A stretch of DNA of 36,108 bases from Nocardia amamiensis NBRC 102102 (GCF_001612745.1 NZ_BDBA01000131.1:1-36108), one strand, 5' to 3'. Positions 1 to 8,529 are shown, counted from the first letter of the stretch. Numbers and translations: made by a program. Notes: a model not told the origin generated them from the sequence alone.

Positions 1-2
1 AG

Positions 3-1139
3 CCGAGCAAAGACCACCGACCGGATGAGAGCACGACGCGGGATCGTGGTGACGTCATCGGCGCGGGCATTCTGTGGCTGGCCAAGTGGGCGGTGTGCAT
101 CGTCGCGATCGCGGCGGGCGCGTGGGTGCTCGGATTCCTGATCGCCCGGCTGTGGGTGGTGGTCCTGCCGGTAGCGCTGGCGGTGGTCGTCGCGACGGTG
201 CTGTGGCCGCCGGTGCGCTGGCTCACCACGCACGGCCTGCGGCCCGCATTCGCGGCATCCATTGGGGTGCTCGGCTTCATCGCTCTGCTGGCCGGGGTCA
301 TCGGGCTTATCGTGCCCTCGGTGGTGAATCAGGCCCCGGAACTTGCGGACAAGGCGAGCGAGGGCGTCAACCGGGTGCGGGAGTGGCTGCAGGGTCCGCC
401 GCTGAGACTGCGTGACGAGGAACTGGATTCGGCGGTCGATGCGATCGTGTCCCGGCTGCAGTCGAGTTCCGAGCAGATCGCCACCGGCGTGTTCAGCGGC
501 GTGAGCACCGCGACGTCGATGCTGGTGACCCTGTTCCTGGTGCTGGTGCTCACCTTCTTCTTCGTCAAGGACGGGCCGCGTTTCCTGCCCTGGCTGCACG
601 ACGTGTCCGGCAGTCGCAGCGGCAGGCACTTGGAGCAGGTGCTCGGCCGGATCTGGGTGGTGCTCGGTGGTTTCATCCGCACCCAGGCGCTGGTCAGCCT
701 GATCGACGCCGTCCTGATCGGCGCGGGCCTGGTGATCCTCGGGGTGCCGCTTGCGCTGGTGCTCGCGGTGATCACGTTCCTCGGCGGGTTCGTCCCGATG
801 GTGGGCGCGTTCGTCGCGGGCGCGCTCGCGGTGCTGGTCGCGCTGGTCGGCAACGGCTTCGTCACGGCGCTGATCGTGCTCGGCATCGTCATCGCCGTGC
901 AGCAACTGGAAGGCAATGTGCTGCAACCGATCTTGCAGAGCCGCAGCATGCAGCTGCACGCGGTCATCGTGCTGCTGGCCATCACCGCGGGCGGCTCGCT
1001 GTACGGGATCGTCGGCGCCTTCCTCGCGGTCCCGGTCGTCGCGATGGCCGCGGTCGTGCTGCGCTACGTCGGCGAGCAGATCGACGCCGCCACGGTCGCG
1101 CTGCCGGACCCGGACAGCGAACCCGAATCCGCCGAATAG
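3..1139 (+). CDS. AI-2E family transporter, 5' end outside the window
   Basis: The reading frame is open from the left edge of the window, so the true start is probably upstream; the first internal GTG is at 93. The protein is a polytopic membrane protein of the AI-2E/PerM family, whose members are proposed exporters or permeases of small molecules and ions. What is seen: two hydrophobic segments near the N-terminus, a polar stretch around the EELDSAVDAIV region, a long hydrophobic segment ending in TFFFVKDGPRF, then a dense C-terminal membrane block with GGFVPMVGAFVAG and LAVPVVAM, which are typical family features. The tail is acidic (DPDSEPESAE). The gene is followed by a large GC palindrome that probably ends transcription. 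The family call is firm; the substrate cannot be told from sequence. Confidence 0.88.
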   Translation, partial: PSKDHRPDESTTRDRGDVIGAGILWLAKWAVCIVAIAAGAWVLGFLIARLWVVVLPVALAVVVATVLWPPVRWLTTHGLRPAFAASIGVLGFIALLAGVIGLIVPSVVNQAPELADKASEGVNRVREWLQGPPLRLRDEELDSAVDAIVSRLQSSSEQIATGVFSGVSTATSMLVTLFLVLVLTFFFVKDGPRFLPWLHDVSGSRSGRHLEQVLGRIWVVLGGFIRTQALVSLIDAVLIGAGLVILGVPLALVLAVITFLGGFVPMVGAFVAGALAVLVALVGNGFVTALIVLGIVIAVQQLEGNVLQPILQSRSMQLHAVIVLLAITAGGSLYGIVGAFLAVPVVAMAAVVLRYVGEQIDAATVALPDPDSEPESAE

Positions 1140-1533
1140 CCCGCGGTCGGTATTCGTCCCGCAGTGGAATGAGCGGGCCGCACCCTCGCGTCGAAGGGCA
1201 TCGGCGCGGTGATCGGCTTCGAGCCGGCCGTATTGCCCCGGGTCCCGGGACCCGGGGCAATCGCCATTTTCATATCAGGGGATTTCCCCGACAGCGGGGC
1301 GAAAGCCCGTTTTTCGCTTGATTTCGTGATTGCGGTCGATAAAACAGGCGCAGAACATTCAGCAGCTACCCTGCGTCGTTACCGATATTCGTGTCGCCCT
1401 TGGGATTCGGTCCGCCACTACCTCCGTGAGCCGAGTGAGCGGATGAAATACGACTCGCACGCATCCGAAAGGGTTACCGGACCGAACTAGAAAGGTACGT
1501 ATATGTCCTCTTCAGAATGAGGTGGGTAAATTC
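1140..1533. other. Intergenic stretch, no gene seen
   Basis: Between the permease and the secreted protein I see only the palindrome at 1232-1261 and an AT-richer run near 1480-1510 (ACTAGAAAGGTACGTATATG) that probably carries the promoter of the next gene. An open frame at 1209-1490 has no recognisable motif and spans the palindrome, so I did not call it. Confidence 0.5.
1232..1261. terminator. Perfect 30-bp GC-rich palindrome, probable terminator
   Basis: Positions 1232-1261 read identically on both strands (ATTGCCCCGGGTCCC and its complement). The palindrome lies about 90 bp after the permease stop. There is no U tract, only a mildly T-rich stretch (CATTTTCAT) after it. A stem of this strength suits an intrinsic actinobacterial terminator; because the symmetry has no spacer it could also be a protein-binding site. 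Confidence 0.55.
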
Positions 1534-2346
1534 ATGGGCATAGAAACACCGGAAACTCCAGCACACCCCTTCTTACGCCGCGCCGCCACCCTGGTCGTGG
1601 CAAGTGCGATCCCGCTGTCCGTGCTCGGCGCCGCGACGGCCACCGCGAACCCGTTGGTGCCCGATATTTCCATCCAGCTTCCGTTCGCACCGGTACCCGC
1701 CATAGCCCCGGTCGCCGATCCCGCCGATCCGGGCGCCATTCCGCCCGACGCCGCTCCTCCTGCCGCTCCCGCGCCGCCATTTTCCACCGGACGCAACGAT
1801 CTGAGCACCAACCGGCCGATGCCGGACCCGAACGTGCTCGCGCCCATCATTCCGCAGCGCCTGCACTTCCCCGGCGCTCCGGCCCCCAGGGTCGCTCCGA
1901 TCGAGGCGCCGCCCGGCACGCTGCGCGTCGGTTCCGTCGTGATCGGCCGGCCCGATTTCCTGACCCCCGAACAGGGCAAGATGATCAACGACGCGATCGC
2001 GGGCCCGGAGGCGGGCCTCGCGCAGACCTTCGATTCGGCGGGCTTCGAGCCGTCGCGTTCCGACCGCATGGCCGCCGACATCATCGGCTCCACCGCGATC
2101 GGCGCGTCCGTCGGCAGCATGGTGGCCGCTCCCGTGGCCTCGATCGGAGCGGTCATCGGCGCGATCTGCGGCGCCATCGCCGGCATTCCGATGTTCCCCA
2201 CCGGGACCGTGGCTGTCATGGGCTTCGGCGCCGCCATCGGCTACGGGTTCGTCGCGTCACCGGCCATCGCTCTCGGTGCGGCCATCGGCGCCGGGGTGGG
2301 TGTTGCGCAGGGCCTGCTCACGCCGCCCACGGTTCCCGCCTCCTGA
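1534..2346 (+). CDS. Secreted Ala/Pro-rich protein with Gly/Ala-rich hydrophobic C-terminus
   Basis: This is a 270-residue protein of unknown function. The ATG at 1534 is preferred over the GTG at 1522 because GAGGTGGG lies about 9 bases before it. Residues 1-35 form a signal peptide: basic FLRRA, a hydrophobic core, and a probable cleavage after TATA-N. Residues about 38-100 are rich in Pro and Ala (PVPAIAPVADPADPGAIPP). A middle section has the more ordered RVGSVVIGRPDFLTPEQ. The last 90 residues alternate Gly and Ala in hydrophobic runs (IGASVGSMVAAPVASIGAVI), resembling glycine-zipper membrane-associated segments. Similar secreted proteins are common in mycolic-acid actinomycetes, so a cell-envelope location is likely. 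It stands alone, followed by a hairpin terminator. Confidence 0.8.
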   Translation: MGIETPETPAHPFLRRAATLVVASAIPLSVLGAATATANPLVPDISIQLPFAPVPAIAPVADPADPGAIPPDAAPPAAPAPPFSTGRNDLSTNRPMPDPNVLAPIIPQRLHFPGAPAPRVAPIEAPPGTLRVGSVVIGRPDFLTPEQGKMINDAIAGPEAGLAQTFDSAGFEPSRSDRMAADIIGSTAIGASVGSMVAAPVASIGAVIGAICGAIAGIPMFPTGTVAVMGFGAAIGYGFVASPAIALGAAIGAGVGVAQGLLTPPTVPAS

Positions 2347-2395
2347 TCGACCTTCGCGGAGTCGTCCGACCTTTCCCGCGCGCACGATTACGAGT

Positions 2396-2419
2396 AAGAC
2401 CCGGTTTCGGCCGGGTCTT
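2396..2419 (+). terminator. Intrinsic terminator
   Basis: A perfect 9-bp stem AAGACCCGG / CCGGGTCTT with a 6-base loop (TTTCGG) is followed by CTTGTT. It lies 50 bp after the secreted-protein stop and before the CsbD promoter. Confidence 0.75.
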
Positions 2420-2443
2420 CTTGTTCGCGTGGGAACGCCGCGC

Positions 2444-2468
2444 GTTTCGCTTCGCCGTGACCGGTTAT
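2444..2468 (+). promoter_or_regulatory. Candidate SigF/SigB-type promoter of the CsbD gene
   Basis: GTTT at 2444-2447, then 15 bases, then GGTTAT at 2463-2468. The SigB/SigF class consensus is GTTT-N14 to N17-GGGTAT, so this site has one mismatch in the -10 element. Start of transcription would fall near 2475, leaving a short leader to the AAGGAGG ribosome site. CsbD is a known sigma-B general stress gene in Bacillus, and a sigF gene lies 2.3 kb away. Confidence 0.42.
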
Positions 2469-2521
2469 CGCGATGAGGACCGGCCGATACACCAGGCCGG
2501 TCGCCGCAAGGAGGTTACGAC

Positions 2522-2695
2522 ATGAGTACCACCGACAAAGCCAAGAACAAGGCCGAGAAAGTCGCCGGTCAGGCCAAGGAAAAATTCGGTGAGGCCACCG
2601 ACGACCGGCAGAAGAGGGACGAAGGCCGGACCGATCAGGTCAAGTCCGATCTGAAAGACGCGGGCGAGAAGGTCAAGGACGCCTTCCGGCACTGA
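2522..2695 (+). CDS. CsbD family general stress protein
   Basis: This is a 57-residue, highly charged protein with no Cys, Trp or membrane segment. It opens MSTTDKAKNKAEKVAGQAKE and continues KFGEATDD...RDEGRTDQVKSDLKDAGEKVKDAF. The pattern of a K-N-K-AEKVAGQAKEKFGEATDD core with a Lys/Asp-rich amphipathic tail is the CsbD signature, and the length is normal for the family. A strong AAGGAGG lies 7 bases before the ATG. CsbD proteins accumulate in stress under sigma-B type factors; their biochemical role is unknown. A SigF-like promoter precedes the gene. It converges on the MMPL gene. Confidence 0.9.
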   Translation: MSTTDKAKNKAEKVAGQAKEKFGEATDDRQKRDEGRTDQVKSDLKDAGEKVKDAFRH

Positions 2696-2776
2696 CCCCG
2701 CACGCATGCACGACTCTCGGAGCGGATGGCCCCGGCGCGGTCGTTGCGCCACGCGCACGTCGCGGACCTGCGGCGG

Positions 2777-4915
2777 CTACTCCTTCCGCGGCCTGGGCTG
2801 GTCGTGCACCTGATCTCCGCCCCTGGGACCGGCGACGGTGTTCTCGCCGGTCGGCCGGCCTTCGTCGGCCACCCGGCACAGCTCGTTCGGCCACCAGATC
2901 CTGCGGCCGATCAGGCTGAACAAGGCCGGGATGACGACGGTCCGCACGACGAATGTGTCGAGCAGGATGCCGAGGCCGACCACGATTCCGACCTGGGTGA
3001 GCGTGATGAGCGGAAGCACGCCGAGCACACAGAACACCGCGGCGAGCACGATTCCGGCGCTGGTGATCACCGCGCCGGTCACCGCGACCGCCCGCACCAT
3101 GCCCTGTGTGGTGCCGTGGCCTGGGGTTTCCTCGCGCGCCCTGGTCACGAGGAAGATCGTGTAGTCGACACCGAGCGCGACCAGGAACAGGAACGCGAAC
3201 AACGGCACGCTGATGTCCAGCGCGGGAAATCCGAATACCTGCTCACTCATCCAGCTGCCCAGCCCGAGCGCGGCCAGCGCGCTGAGCACGGTGACCGCGA
3301 CCAGGAGCAAGGCGGCGGGTATCGCGCGCAGCAGCACGAGCAGTACCGCGAGCACCACCACCAGGATCAGCGGAATGATCACCTCGCGGTCCTCGGCCGC
3401 AGCGGTCTGGATGTCCAGCACCTGGGCGTCGGTGCCGCCGACCAGCGCGTCGGCCCCTGGCACCTGAGCCAGCGACGCGCGTAGTGCCTCGATCGTGTCG
3501 AAAGCCTGCGCGGAAGCCGGTGGCGCGTCGATCACCACCGACCATCGAGTGAGCCCGGTCGGCGAGGTTCCCGTCTGCCAGGCCAGCACGACCCCCTCCG
3601 TGTGCCGGAACGCCGCATCGATTCCCGGGACCGCACCGCTGTGGGCGAGCACGATCGCCGGGTCGGACGCACCGGGCGGGAAATGCTGCGCCAGCGTGTC
3701 GAACGCCTCCACCGATTCGGCGCTGACCCGGAACTGCTCGGTCTGCGAGAGCCCGACCCGCGCCGTCAGCAAACCGGTCGCGCAGATCGCGAGCACCGCG
3801 ATCGCGCACCCCGCGACCAGCGCGGGCCTGCGCACCACGCGGGCGGCGATAGCGTGCCAGACTCCTTGACCTGCGGTGTCGCGGTTGTCCGCGCTCGGCA
3901 CGAACGGCCAGAACACGTTGCGCCCGCACAGCGCGAGGGCCACGGGTAGCGCGAGCAGAACGAACCCCACCGCGACCAGCAACCCGAGCGCGGCCATCAC
4001 ACCGAGACTGCGGGTGCTCGGCACCGAGGCCAACAGCAGCACCAGCAGCGCGGCGACCACCGTCGCGTTGCTCGCCAGGATCGCCGGCCCGGCCCGCCGC
4101 ACCGCCTGCCGCAACGCGGCACGGTGATCAGATGCACGGTGCAGCTCGTCGCGGTAGCGCGACACCAACAGCAGCGCGTAGTTGGTGCCCGCGCCGAATA
4201 CCAGCACGCTGGTGACGCCGGAGGTCGAGCCGTCGAAGTCCAGCGGGGTCACGCGCGCGAGGGCGGTTGCGGCGCTGGTGGCGACTCGGTCGGCCGCGCC
4301 GACCACAGCCAGGGGCACCAGCCACAGGACCGGGGAGCGATACGTCGCGATCAGCAGCACCGCGACCACGGTGGCGGTCACCGCGAGCAGGGTGACGTTG
4401 GCGCCGGAGAACGAATCGGCGATATCGGCACCGAAGGCCGGACCGCCGGTCACCTGCAGGATCAACCCGTCCGGCAGCCCGGCGCGCGCGGTGGAACGAA
4501 TGTCCTGGATGCGGTCGGTCAGCGCGAACCCGCTCAGGTCGGCCTGCACCGGGACCTGTCCGATCGCCGCCTTCTGATCCGGCGACGTGAGCAGGTCGCC
4601 GGGCCCGGGCGAGCGCCCGGCGGCCCGGGTCACCGCCGCGGCGGTGGCGTTGCGGTCGTCATCGGTCAGATTGCCGCCGTCGGCTCGGGTGACCACAATG
4701 ATCGCGGCCGCCGAGCCCGCGTCCGGAAACTCCTCCAAGGCCCGTTCGACCTGGGCCGCCTGCGCCGACGGCGGCAGGGCGTCGGGCGCCTGGCCCGCCG
4801 CCTCGTTCTCCCCGACCGCTGCGATCAGCCCCAGCGAGGCCGCGGCGAGCACGAGCAGCAGCACCCACGATCCGCGGGCGGTCACCAGCGACGCGTAGCG
4901 ATCCCAAGCGCTCAC
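2777..4915 (-). CDS. MMPL family transporter (RND superfamily)
   Basis: This 712-residue membrane protein starts with GTG. The order is a first membrane helix (residues about 17-35), a large periplasmic loop to about 175, a five-to-six helix block with GAGTNYALLLVSRYRDEL near 245 (the MMPL signature), a second helix and loop from about 365, then a second block with LFLVALGVDYTIFLVTR near 585 and a charged cytoplasmic tail. The duplicated helix-loop-helices layout is typical of MMPL/YdfJ-type exporters. In mycobacteria such proteins export lipids or drugs by proton motive force; the substrate here is unknown. The family is usually 700-1000 residues, so this is a short but complete member. It stands alone, 70 bp downstream of the SigF stop on the same strand, and might be cotranscribed with sigF. 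The ribosome site before the GTG is weak. Confidence 0.9.
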   Translation of the reverse strand: MSAWDRYASLVTARGSWVLLLVLAAASLGLIAAVGENEAAGQAPDALPPSAQAAQVERALEEFPDAGSAAAIIVVTRADGGNLTDDDRNATAAAVTRAAGRSPGPGDLLTSPDQKAAIGQVPVQADLSGFALTDRIQDIRSTARAGLPDGLILQVTGGPAFGADIADSFSGANVTLLAVTATVVAVLLIATYRSPVLWLVPLAVVGAADRVATSAATALARVTPLDFDGSTSGVTSVLVFGAGTNYALLLVSRYRDELHRASDHRAALRQAVRRAGPAILASNATVVAALLVLLLASVPSTRSLGVMAALGLLVAVGFVLLALPVALALCGRNVFWPFVPSADNRDTAGQGVWHAIAARVVRRPALVAGCAIAVLAICATGLLTARVGLSQTEQFRVSAESVEAFDTLAQHFPPGASDPAIVLAHSGAVPGIDAAFRHTEGVVLAWQTGTSPTGLTRWSVVIDAPPASAQAFDTIEALRASLAQVPGADALVGGTDAQVLDIQTAAAEDREVIIPLILVVVLAVLLVLLRAIPAALLLVAVTVLSALAALGLGSWMSEQVFGFPALDISVPLFAFLFLVALGVDYTIFLVTRAREETPGHGTTQGMVRAVAVTGAVITSAGIVLAAVFCVLGVLPLITLTQVGIVVGLGILLDTFVVRTVVIPALFSLIGRRIWWPNELCRVADEGRPTGENTVAGPRGGDQVHDQPRPRKE

Positions 4916-4985
4916 CCGGCCACTCTCTCAGATCTTCGCCCTCCTGCAGGCGAGACACCCCGCCCGCACCGCCGACCGGCCCGGG

Positions 4986-5795
4986 TCAGTCGCGTAAAGC
5001 CTGCTCCCGCAAGGATTTCAAGGTCTTGGACAGAATGCGCGAGACTTGCATCTGGGAACAGCCGATCCGCTGGGCGATCTGCTCTTGGGACAGCGAATCG
5101 AAGAAGCGCATGACGAGCACCTGCTTCTCGCGTTCGGGCAACGCGGCCAGCAGCGGTTTCACCGCCAGATAGTTCTCCACGGTGCCGAAATCGGGGTCCT
5201 CGGCGCCCAGCGAATCGAGCAGCGAGGGACCGCCGGACTCCGCGTCGCCGGACTCCGCGACGGCGTCGATCGAGGAGGTCTGATAGGCGTTGCGCGCGAT
5301 GAGCGCCTGGGTCACCTCGTTCAGGTCGACCCCCAGTTCCCCGGCGATCTCGCGCGCCCGCGGCATCCGGCCCAGCCGCTGCGACAGGGTCTCCACCGCG
5401 GGGCCGATGGTGGACTGAATTTCCTTGAGCCGCCGCGGCACTCGCACCGACCAGGCGTGGTCGCGGAAATGCCTGCGCACCTCGCCCATGATCGTCGGCA
5501 CCGCGAACGAGAGAAAGGTCGCGCCGTGCGCCGGATCGAAGCGATCGATCGCGGCGAGCATTCCCACCCGGGCGATCTGCAGCAGATCCTCGAAGTTCTC
5601 GCCGCGTCCGCTGAACTTTCGCGCGATGTGTTCGGCGAGCGGAAGGCAGCGGTCGATCAGCTCCGCGCGCAGGGCCTCGCGGCGCGGGTCGTCCGTCGCC
5701 ACCGCGGCGAGTTCGGCGAACAGCGGCTCGATATTGTCGTAGCTGTCTCCCCCGGACTTGCGCTTGGGCGTGATCCGATTCGACTCGCTACTCAT
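4986..5795 (-). CDS. sigF: RNA polymerase sigma factor, SigB/SigF family
   Basis: This 269-residue sigma-70 family protein has regions 2, 3 and 4 but no region 1.1. Region 2 is at about residues 48-118 (LAEHIARKFSGRGENFEDLL, FDPAHGATFLSFAVPTIMGE, HAWSVRVPRRLKE). Region 3 follows (LSQRLGRMPRAREIAGELGV). Region 4 is at about 217-265 with the helix-turn-helix LSQEQIAQRIGCSQMQVSRIL. This is the stress/stationary SigF group held inactive by an RsbW-type anti-sigma. The start ATG lies inside the end of the anti-sigma gene (ATGAGTAG), an 8-base overlap that implies translational coupling. A SigF-like promoter was seen before the CsbD gene in this window. Confidence 0.93.
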   Translation of the reverse strand: MSSESNRITPKRKSGGDSYDNIEPLFAELAAVATDDPRREALRAELIDRCLPLAEHIARKFSGRGENFEDLLQIARVGMLAAIDRFDPAHGATFLSFAVPTIMGEVRRHFRDHAWSVRVPRRLKEIQSTIGPAVETLSQRLGRMPRAREIAGELGVDLNEVTQALIARNAYQTSSIDAVAESGDAESGGPSLLDSLGAEDPDFGTVENYLAVKPLLAALPEREKQVLVMRFFDSLSQEQIAQRIGCSQMQVSRILSKTLKSLREQALRD

Positions 5796-6258
5796 CCGAG
5801 CCGCCGCGCACCCACCGGAACTCGACGGTAGTCGGGTAGCCGCCCGCGGCGGCGTCGTGCGCGCGCTGGGACGCGGACACCGAATCGGTCAGCGTCGCGA
5901 CGATGTGCCAGCCGAAGCCGGACTGATCCGGGGTGGTTTCCGACCTTGTGAGCGCGTCGACACGCACGTCGACGGCGTCGCCGTCGAAGCTGAACGCGCA
6001 GTCGAGCTCCGTCCCTGGCACCGCGTCCAGCACCAGCGCGCTGGCTACCTCGTCGAGAGCCAGCCGGATATCGGTCACCTCATCGATACCGAAATCGGCC
6101 ATGAGCACGACGGTCTCGGCCAAGGCACGCAACATCGCCAGCTGCTCGGACTCCGCGGGCACCCGCACGCTGATCGCGCCGGTCCGCGTCGTCGCGGGAG
6201 CAGTCCCCGGCCGCCGCCCCTCATCGAATCGCTGCGCGATGCTGTCGTCCTTGCTCAT
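5788..6258 (-). CDS. rsbW: Anti-sigma factor, RsbW/UsfX type ATP-binding protein
   Basis: This 156-residue protein has one GHKL ATPase-like fold. It would bind the downstream SigF and hold it inactive until an anti-anti-sigma partner releases it; no such partner gene is in the window. Seen: a first helix SEQLAMLRALAETVVLMADF, a degenerate N-box LALDEVASAL, and the G-box GFGWHIVATLTDSV. The conserved Asn of the N-box in RsbW kinases (E-x-x-x-N) is Ser here, a change also found in actinobacterial SigF anti-sigmas, so binding without strong kinase activity is possible. GGGAGTGG stands before the ATG. Its stop overlaps the sigF start by 8 bases. Confidence 0.87.
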   Translation of the reverse strand: MSKDDSIAQRFDEGRRPGTAPATTRTGAISVRVPAESEQLAMLRALAETVVLMADFGIDEVTDIRLALDEVASALVLDAVPGTELDCAFSFDGDAVDVRVDALTRSETTPDQSGFGWHIVATLTDSVSASQRAHDAAAGGYPTTVEFRWVRGGSDE

Positions 6259-6381
6259 GCACCACTCCCAGAAGTCGCGCCGTCCGTAGGCGCGACCAGC
6301 CTACGCCCTGTTGACCACTCGTTTCGACGCGCCATGCGCGGGCGCGCGTGTTCGACTCGCCCAGGCGAGCCGGTCGGCCGC

Positions 6382-6858
6382 TCAGCGGTCCGCGCCCGAT
6401 CGCATCGGCGGGAGCCGGCGACGGCCGTCGCCGACCTCGCGCACCAGATCCGCGTACGCGATCTCCAACTCGGCCAGCCGGGTCCATGCCGCGTGCATGC
6501 GTTCACCGCCCGGATCGTCGTGCATCAACAGATGGAACGCCCGTTCCGCGACGACAGCCATCCCGTCGATCACTTCACCCAGGCTCGCTTCGTGCAAGCG
6601 AACCCCGGGCGCCGCGCTCGGCAGTTGCACCGCTGCCCACGTGTTGATCCGTTCGACCAGTTCGGCACGGTGACCATCGATCTCCACCAGACGCCCCGGA
6701 ACTTCGCGGCGGCGGCGATGCAGTTCGGCCAGCTCACTGGCCCATCGGCACACCGGCCCGTGCACATGCTGACCGCCCAGCGCGCACAGCAGCATGCTCG
6801 GGCTCGGCAATACCGAGCTCTCGACCACTTTCCGCAGTCGCGCACGCTGGACGAGCAT
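6382..6858 (-). CDS. DUF4254-like protein
   Basis: This is a 158-residue cytoplasmic protein without signal or membrane segments. The start at 6858 is chosen over an ATG 27 bases upstream because GAGGAGGTAGGCCG directly precedes it. It is mostly helical, with a conserved-looking core WASELAELHRRR (about 40-52), a middle EIDGHRAELVERINTWAAVQLP, and the C-terminal AWTRLAELEIAYADLVREVG followed by RRRLP. This pattern matches the DUF4254 proteins numerous in Nocardia, whose function is unknown. It ends 123 bp before the anti-sigma gene on the same strand, so it may lie upstream in the same transcript. The family call is from memory of the pattern. Confidence 0.72.
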   Translation of the reverse strand: MLVQRARLRKVVESSVLPSPSMLLCALGGQHVHGPVCRWASELAELHRRRREVPGRLVEIDGHRAELVERINTWAAVQLPSAAPGVRLHEASLGEVIDGMAVVAERAFHLLMHDDPGGERMHAAWTRLAELEIAYADLVREVGDGRRRLPPMRSGADR

Positions 6859-6976
6859 CGGCCTACCTCCTCGGCACAACCACACCGATGCCGCGGCCGG
6901 TCGTCAGAGCATTCATCAGGACAACGTTCATTCCGGGCCGGTCACGCCGGTACAGGTAGTCAGTTGCGCGCCGAAG

Positions 6977-7402
6977 TCACAGTGGCGCAGTGAGTTCGAG
7001 GTGGATGCCGTCCGGATCGGAGAAAGACAGGATCGCGATCCCGAAATCGGCCATCTCGATGATCTCGCCGTGTTCGATGCCGGCTTCGCTCAGCCGGGCC
7101 GCGGCCGCGACCAGATCGTCCCGCGCCGGGACGATGAAGCTGAGATGATCCAAGCCCACCCGATCGGAGTCGAAACGATCCGTCGCGGGCGCCACCGGGC
7201 GCAGGCCGAGCAGCATTCCGTTGGCCTGGAACACCACTCCGCCGAAGAGCTGGAACGGATCGGTCCGCACCGCTGGATCGTCCGGGCTGCCCGGCGATTC
7301 GGCGGCGATCGGGAAGCCCAGAACGTCATGGTAGAAGGCACGGGACCGGGCGATATCGGTCACGGTCAACCGGATGTGGTGGGTTCCGGTAGTTTTGATC
7401 AT
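6977..7402 (-). CDS. Glyoxalase/bleomycin-resistance/dioxygenase (VOC) fold protein
   Basis: This is a 141-residue single-chain VOC protein with two beta-alpha-beta-beta-beta modules. Module 1 is HHIRLTVTDIARSRAFYHDV and module 2 is GLDHLSFIVPARDDLVAAAA. Candidate metal ligands are His9 (THHIRL), His86 (GLDH) and Glu136 (DGIHLEL), the usual spacing for metal-dependent VOC enzymes. The substrate cannot be inferred; lactoylglutathione lyase-like or resistance roles are possible. The ATG at 7402 opens the domain exactly; the frame runs much further upstream only because the opposite strand codes for the GlxA-like regulator. It is divergent from that regulator, which probably controls it. Confidence 0.88.
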   Translation of the reverse strand: MIKTTGTHHIRLTVTDIARSRAFYHDVLGFPIAAESPGSPDDPAVRTDPFQLFGGVVFQANGMLLGLRPVAPATDRFDSDRVGLDHLSFIVPARDDLVAAAARLSEAGIEHGEIIEMADFGIAILSFSDPDGIHLELTAPL

Positions 7403-7552
7403 GGTCACGCGAACTCCGCAGGTGAAAGTAGGGGGCTCGACCGACTGCCCGGGTGGTTGCTCCCCGGTTGCGAGTCGTCTCGGGGATGAGAGTAAGACAG
7501 AATTCCGGCAGAACAGAGTGTCGTGAACGACATCTTCGGTACTGTTTCCGAC

Positions 7553-8527
7553 ATGGACGTCGCTGTCTTCATCGTCGACGGCGTGGCCGACTTCGGATAC
7601 GCCGCTCTGCTGGAGACCTTCAACACCGCGAACTCGGTGCGAACCGAGCTCACCGACCCGCCGCAGCCGTGGCGGGTCCGCAGTGTCTCGTTCGGCCCTG
7701 CCATCCGCTCGGGCAACGGCAACACCGTGCCGACGGTTCCGCTCGACGAGCTCGGCGACGAATTCGAGCTGATGATCGTGCCCGCGGTGAACGTGCTCGC
7801 CGCCGAGCCGCTGATCGACCTCGTCTCCTCCCCCGCCAGCCGTCCCGTGCTCGACCGCCTGGTCGCGGCGCGCGAAAGGGGCGTGCATCTCGCCGGCGCG
7901 TGCACCGGAACGTTCTTCCTGGCCGAGGCCGGTGTGCTGGACGGATCCCGCGCCACCACGAGTTGGTGGCTCGGTCCGAGTTTCCGGCATCGCTACCCAC
8001 GCGTCCAGTTGGACGAAGGCCGCACACTGTGCCGCGGCCACGGCGTCACCACCGCAGGGGCCGCGCTGTCGCATATGGATCTCGCGCTGTCGCTGATCGC
8101 CACGAAGAGCCCCGCGCTGGCCGAGCGCGCCATGCGCTACCTGGCGGTCGGCGCCGGGAGACCGCAGCGCGAGTTCATCATTCCCGAGGTCATTGCCAAG
8201 GGCGATTCCGTCACCGCCGCCTTCGAGCGCTGGGTCCGCGACCACCTGACCGACAACTTTCGAATCTCGCAGGCGGCCAAGGCAGTCGGCGTCACCGAAC
8301 GCAGCCTGCAACGTGCCACCCACGCCGAACTGGGTATGTCTCCCACCGAATTCGTGCACGACATCCGTCTGGAACGGGCCATGCACCTGTTGCGCACCAC
8401 GCCGCTGACCGTGGACGCGGTCGCCGCCAAGGTCGGCTACCTCAACGCGGGGACCCTCCGTGGGCTGTTCCGCCGTCGCCGGGGCATGTCGATCTCCGAA
8501 ATCCGCATGACTCGCCTGTCGTACTGA
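7553..8527 (+). CDS. GlxA family AraC-type transcriptional regulator with DJ-1/PfpI domain
   Basis: This 324-residue protein has two domains. Residues 1-180 form a DJ-1/PfpI class I glutamine amidotransferase-like domain (MDVAVFIVDGVADFGYAALL; nucleophile-elbow Cys117 in AGACTGTFFLAEAG). Residues about 215-320 form an AraC DNA-binding domain with two helix-turn-helix units (ISQAAKAVGVTERSLQRATH and VDAVAAKVGYLNAGTLRGLF). The DJ-1 part probably senses a small molecule rather than acting as an enzyme. The start is uncertain: ATG 7553 fits the family N-terminus, with a GTG 30 bases earlier. It is divergent from the VOC gene, separated by 150 bp that must hold both promoters, and is likely its activator. 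Confidence 0.9.
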   Translation: MDVAVFIVDGVADFGYAALLETFNTANSVRTELTDPPQPWRVRSVSFGPAIRSGNGNTVPTVPLDELGDEFELMIVPAVNVLAAEPLIDLVSSPASRPVLDRLVAARERGVHLAGACTGTFFLAEAGVLDGSRATTSWWLGPSFRHRYPRVQLDEGRTLCRGHGVTTAGAALSHMDLALSLIATKSPALAERAMRYLAVGAGRPQREFIIPEVIAKGDSVTAAFERWVRDHLTDNFRISQAAKAVGVTERSLQRATHAELGMSPTEFVHDIRLERAMHLLRTTPLTVDAVAAKVGYLNAGTLRGLFRRRRGMSISEIRMTRLSY

Positions 8528-8529
8528 AT

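Noticed and set aside
1209..1490. 93-residue plus-strand frame
   Set aside because: It spans the 30-bp palindrome, has no ribosome site and no recognisable motif.
2726..5113. Long plus-strand frames opposite the MMPL gene
   Set aside because: They have His/Arg/Gln-rich shadow composition, while the minus strand has clear MMPL motifs.
6259..6381. SigF autoregulatory promoter before the anti-sigma gene
   Set aside because: Only a weak GGGCGTA with no GTTT at proper distance on the minus strand; not convincing.
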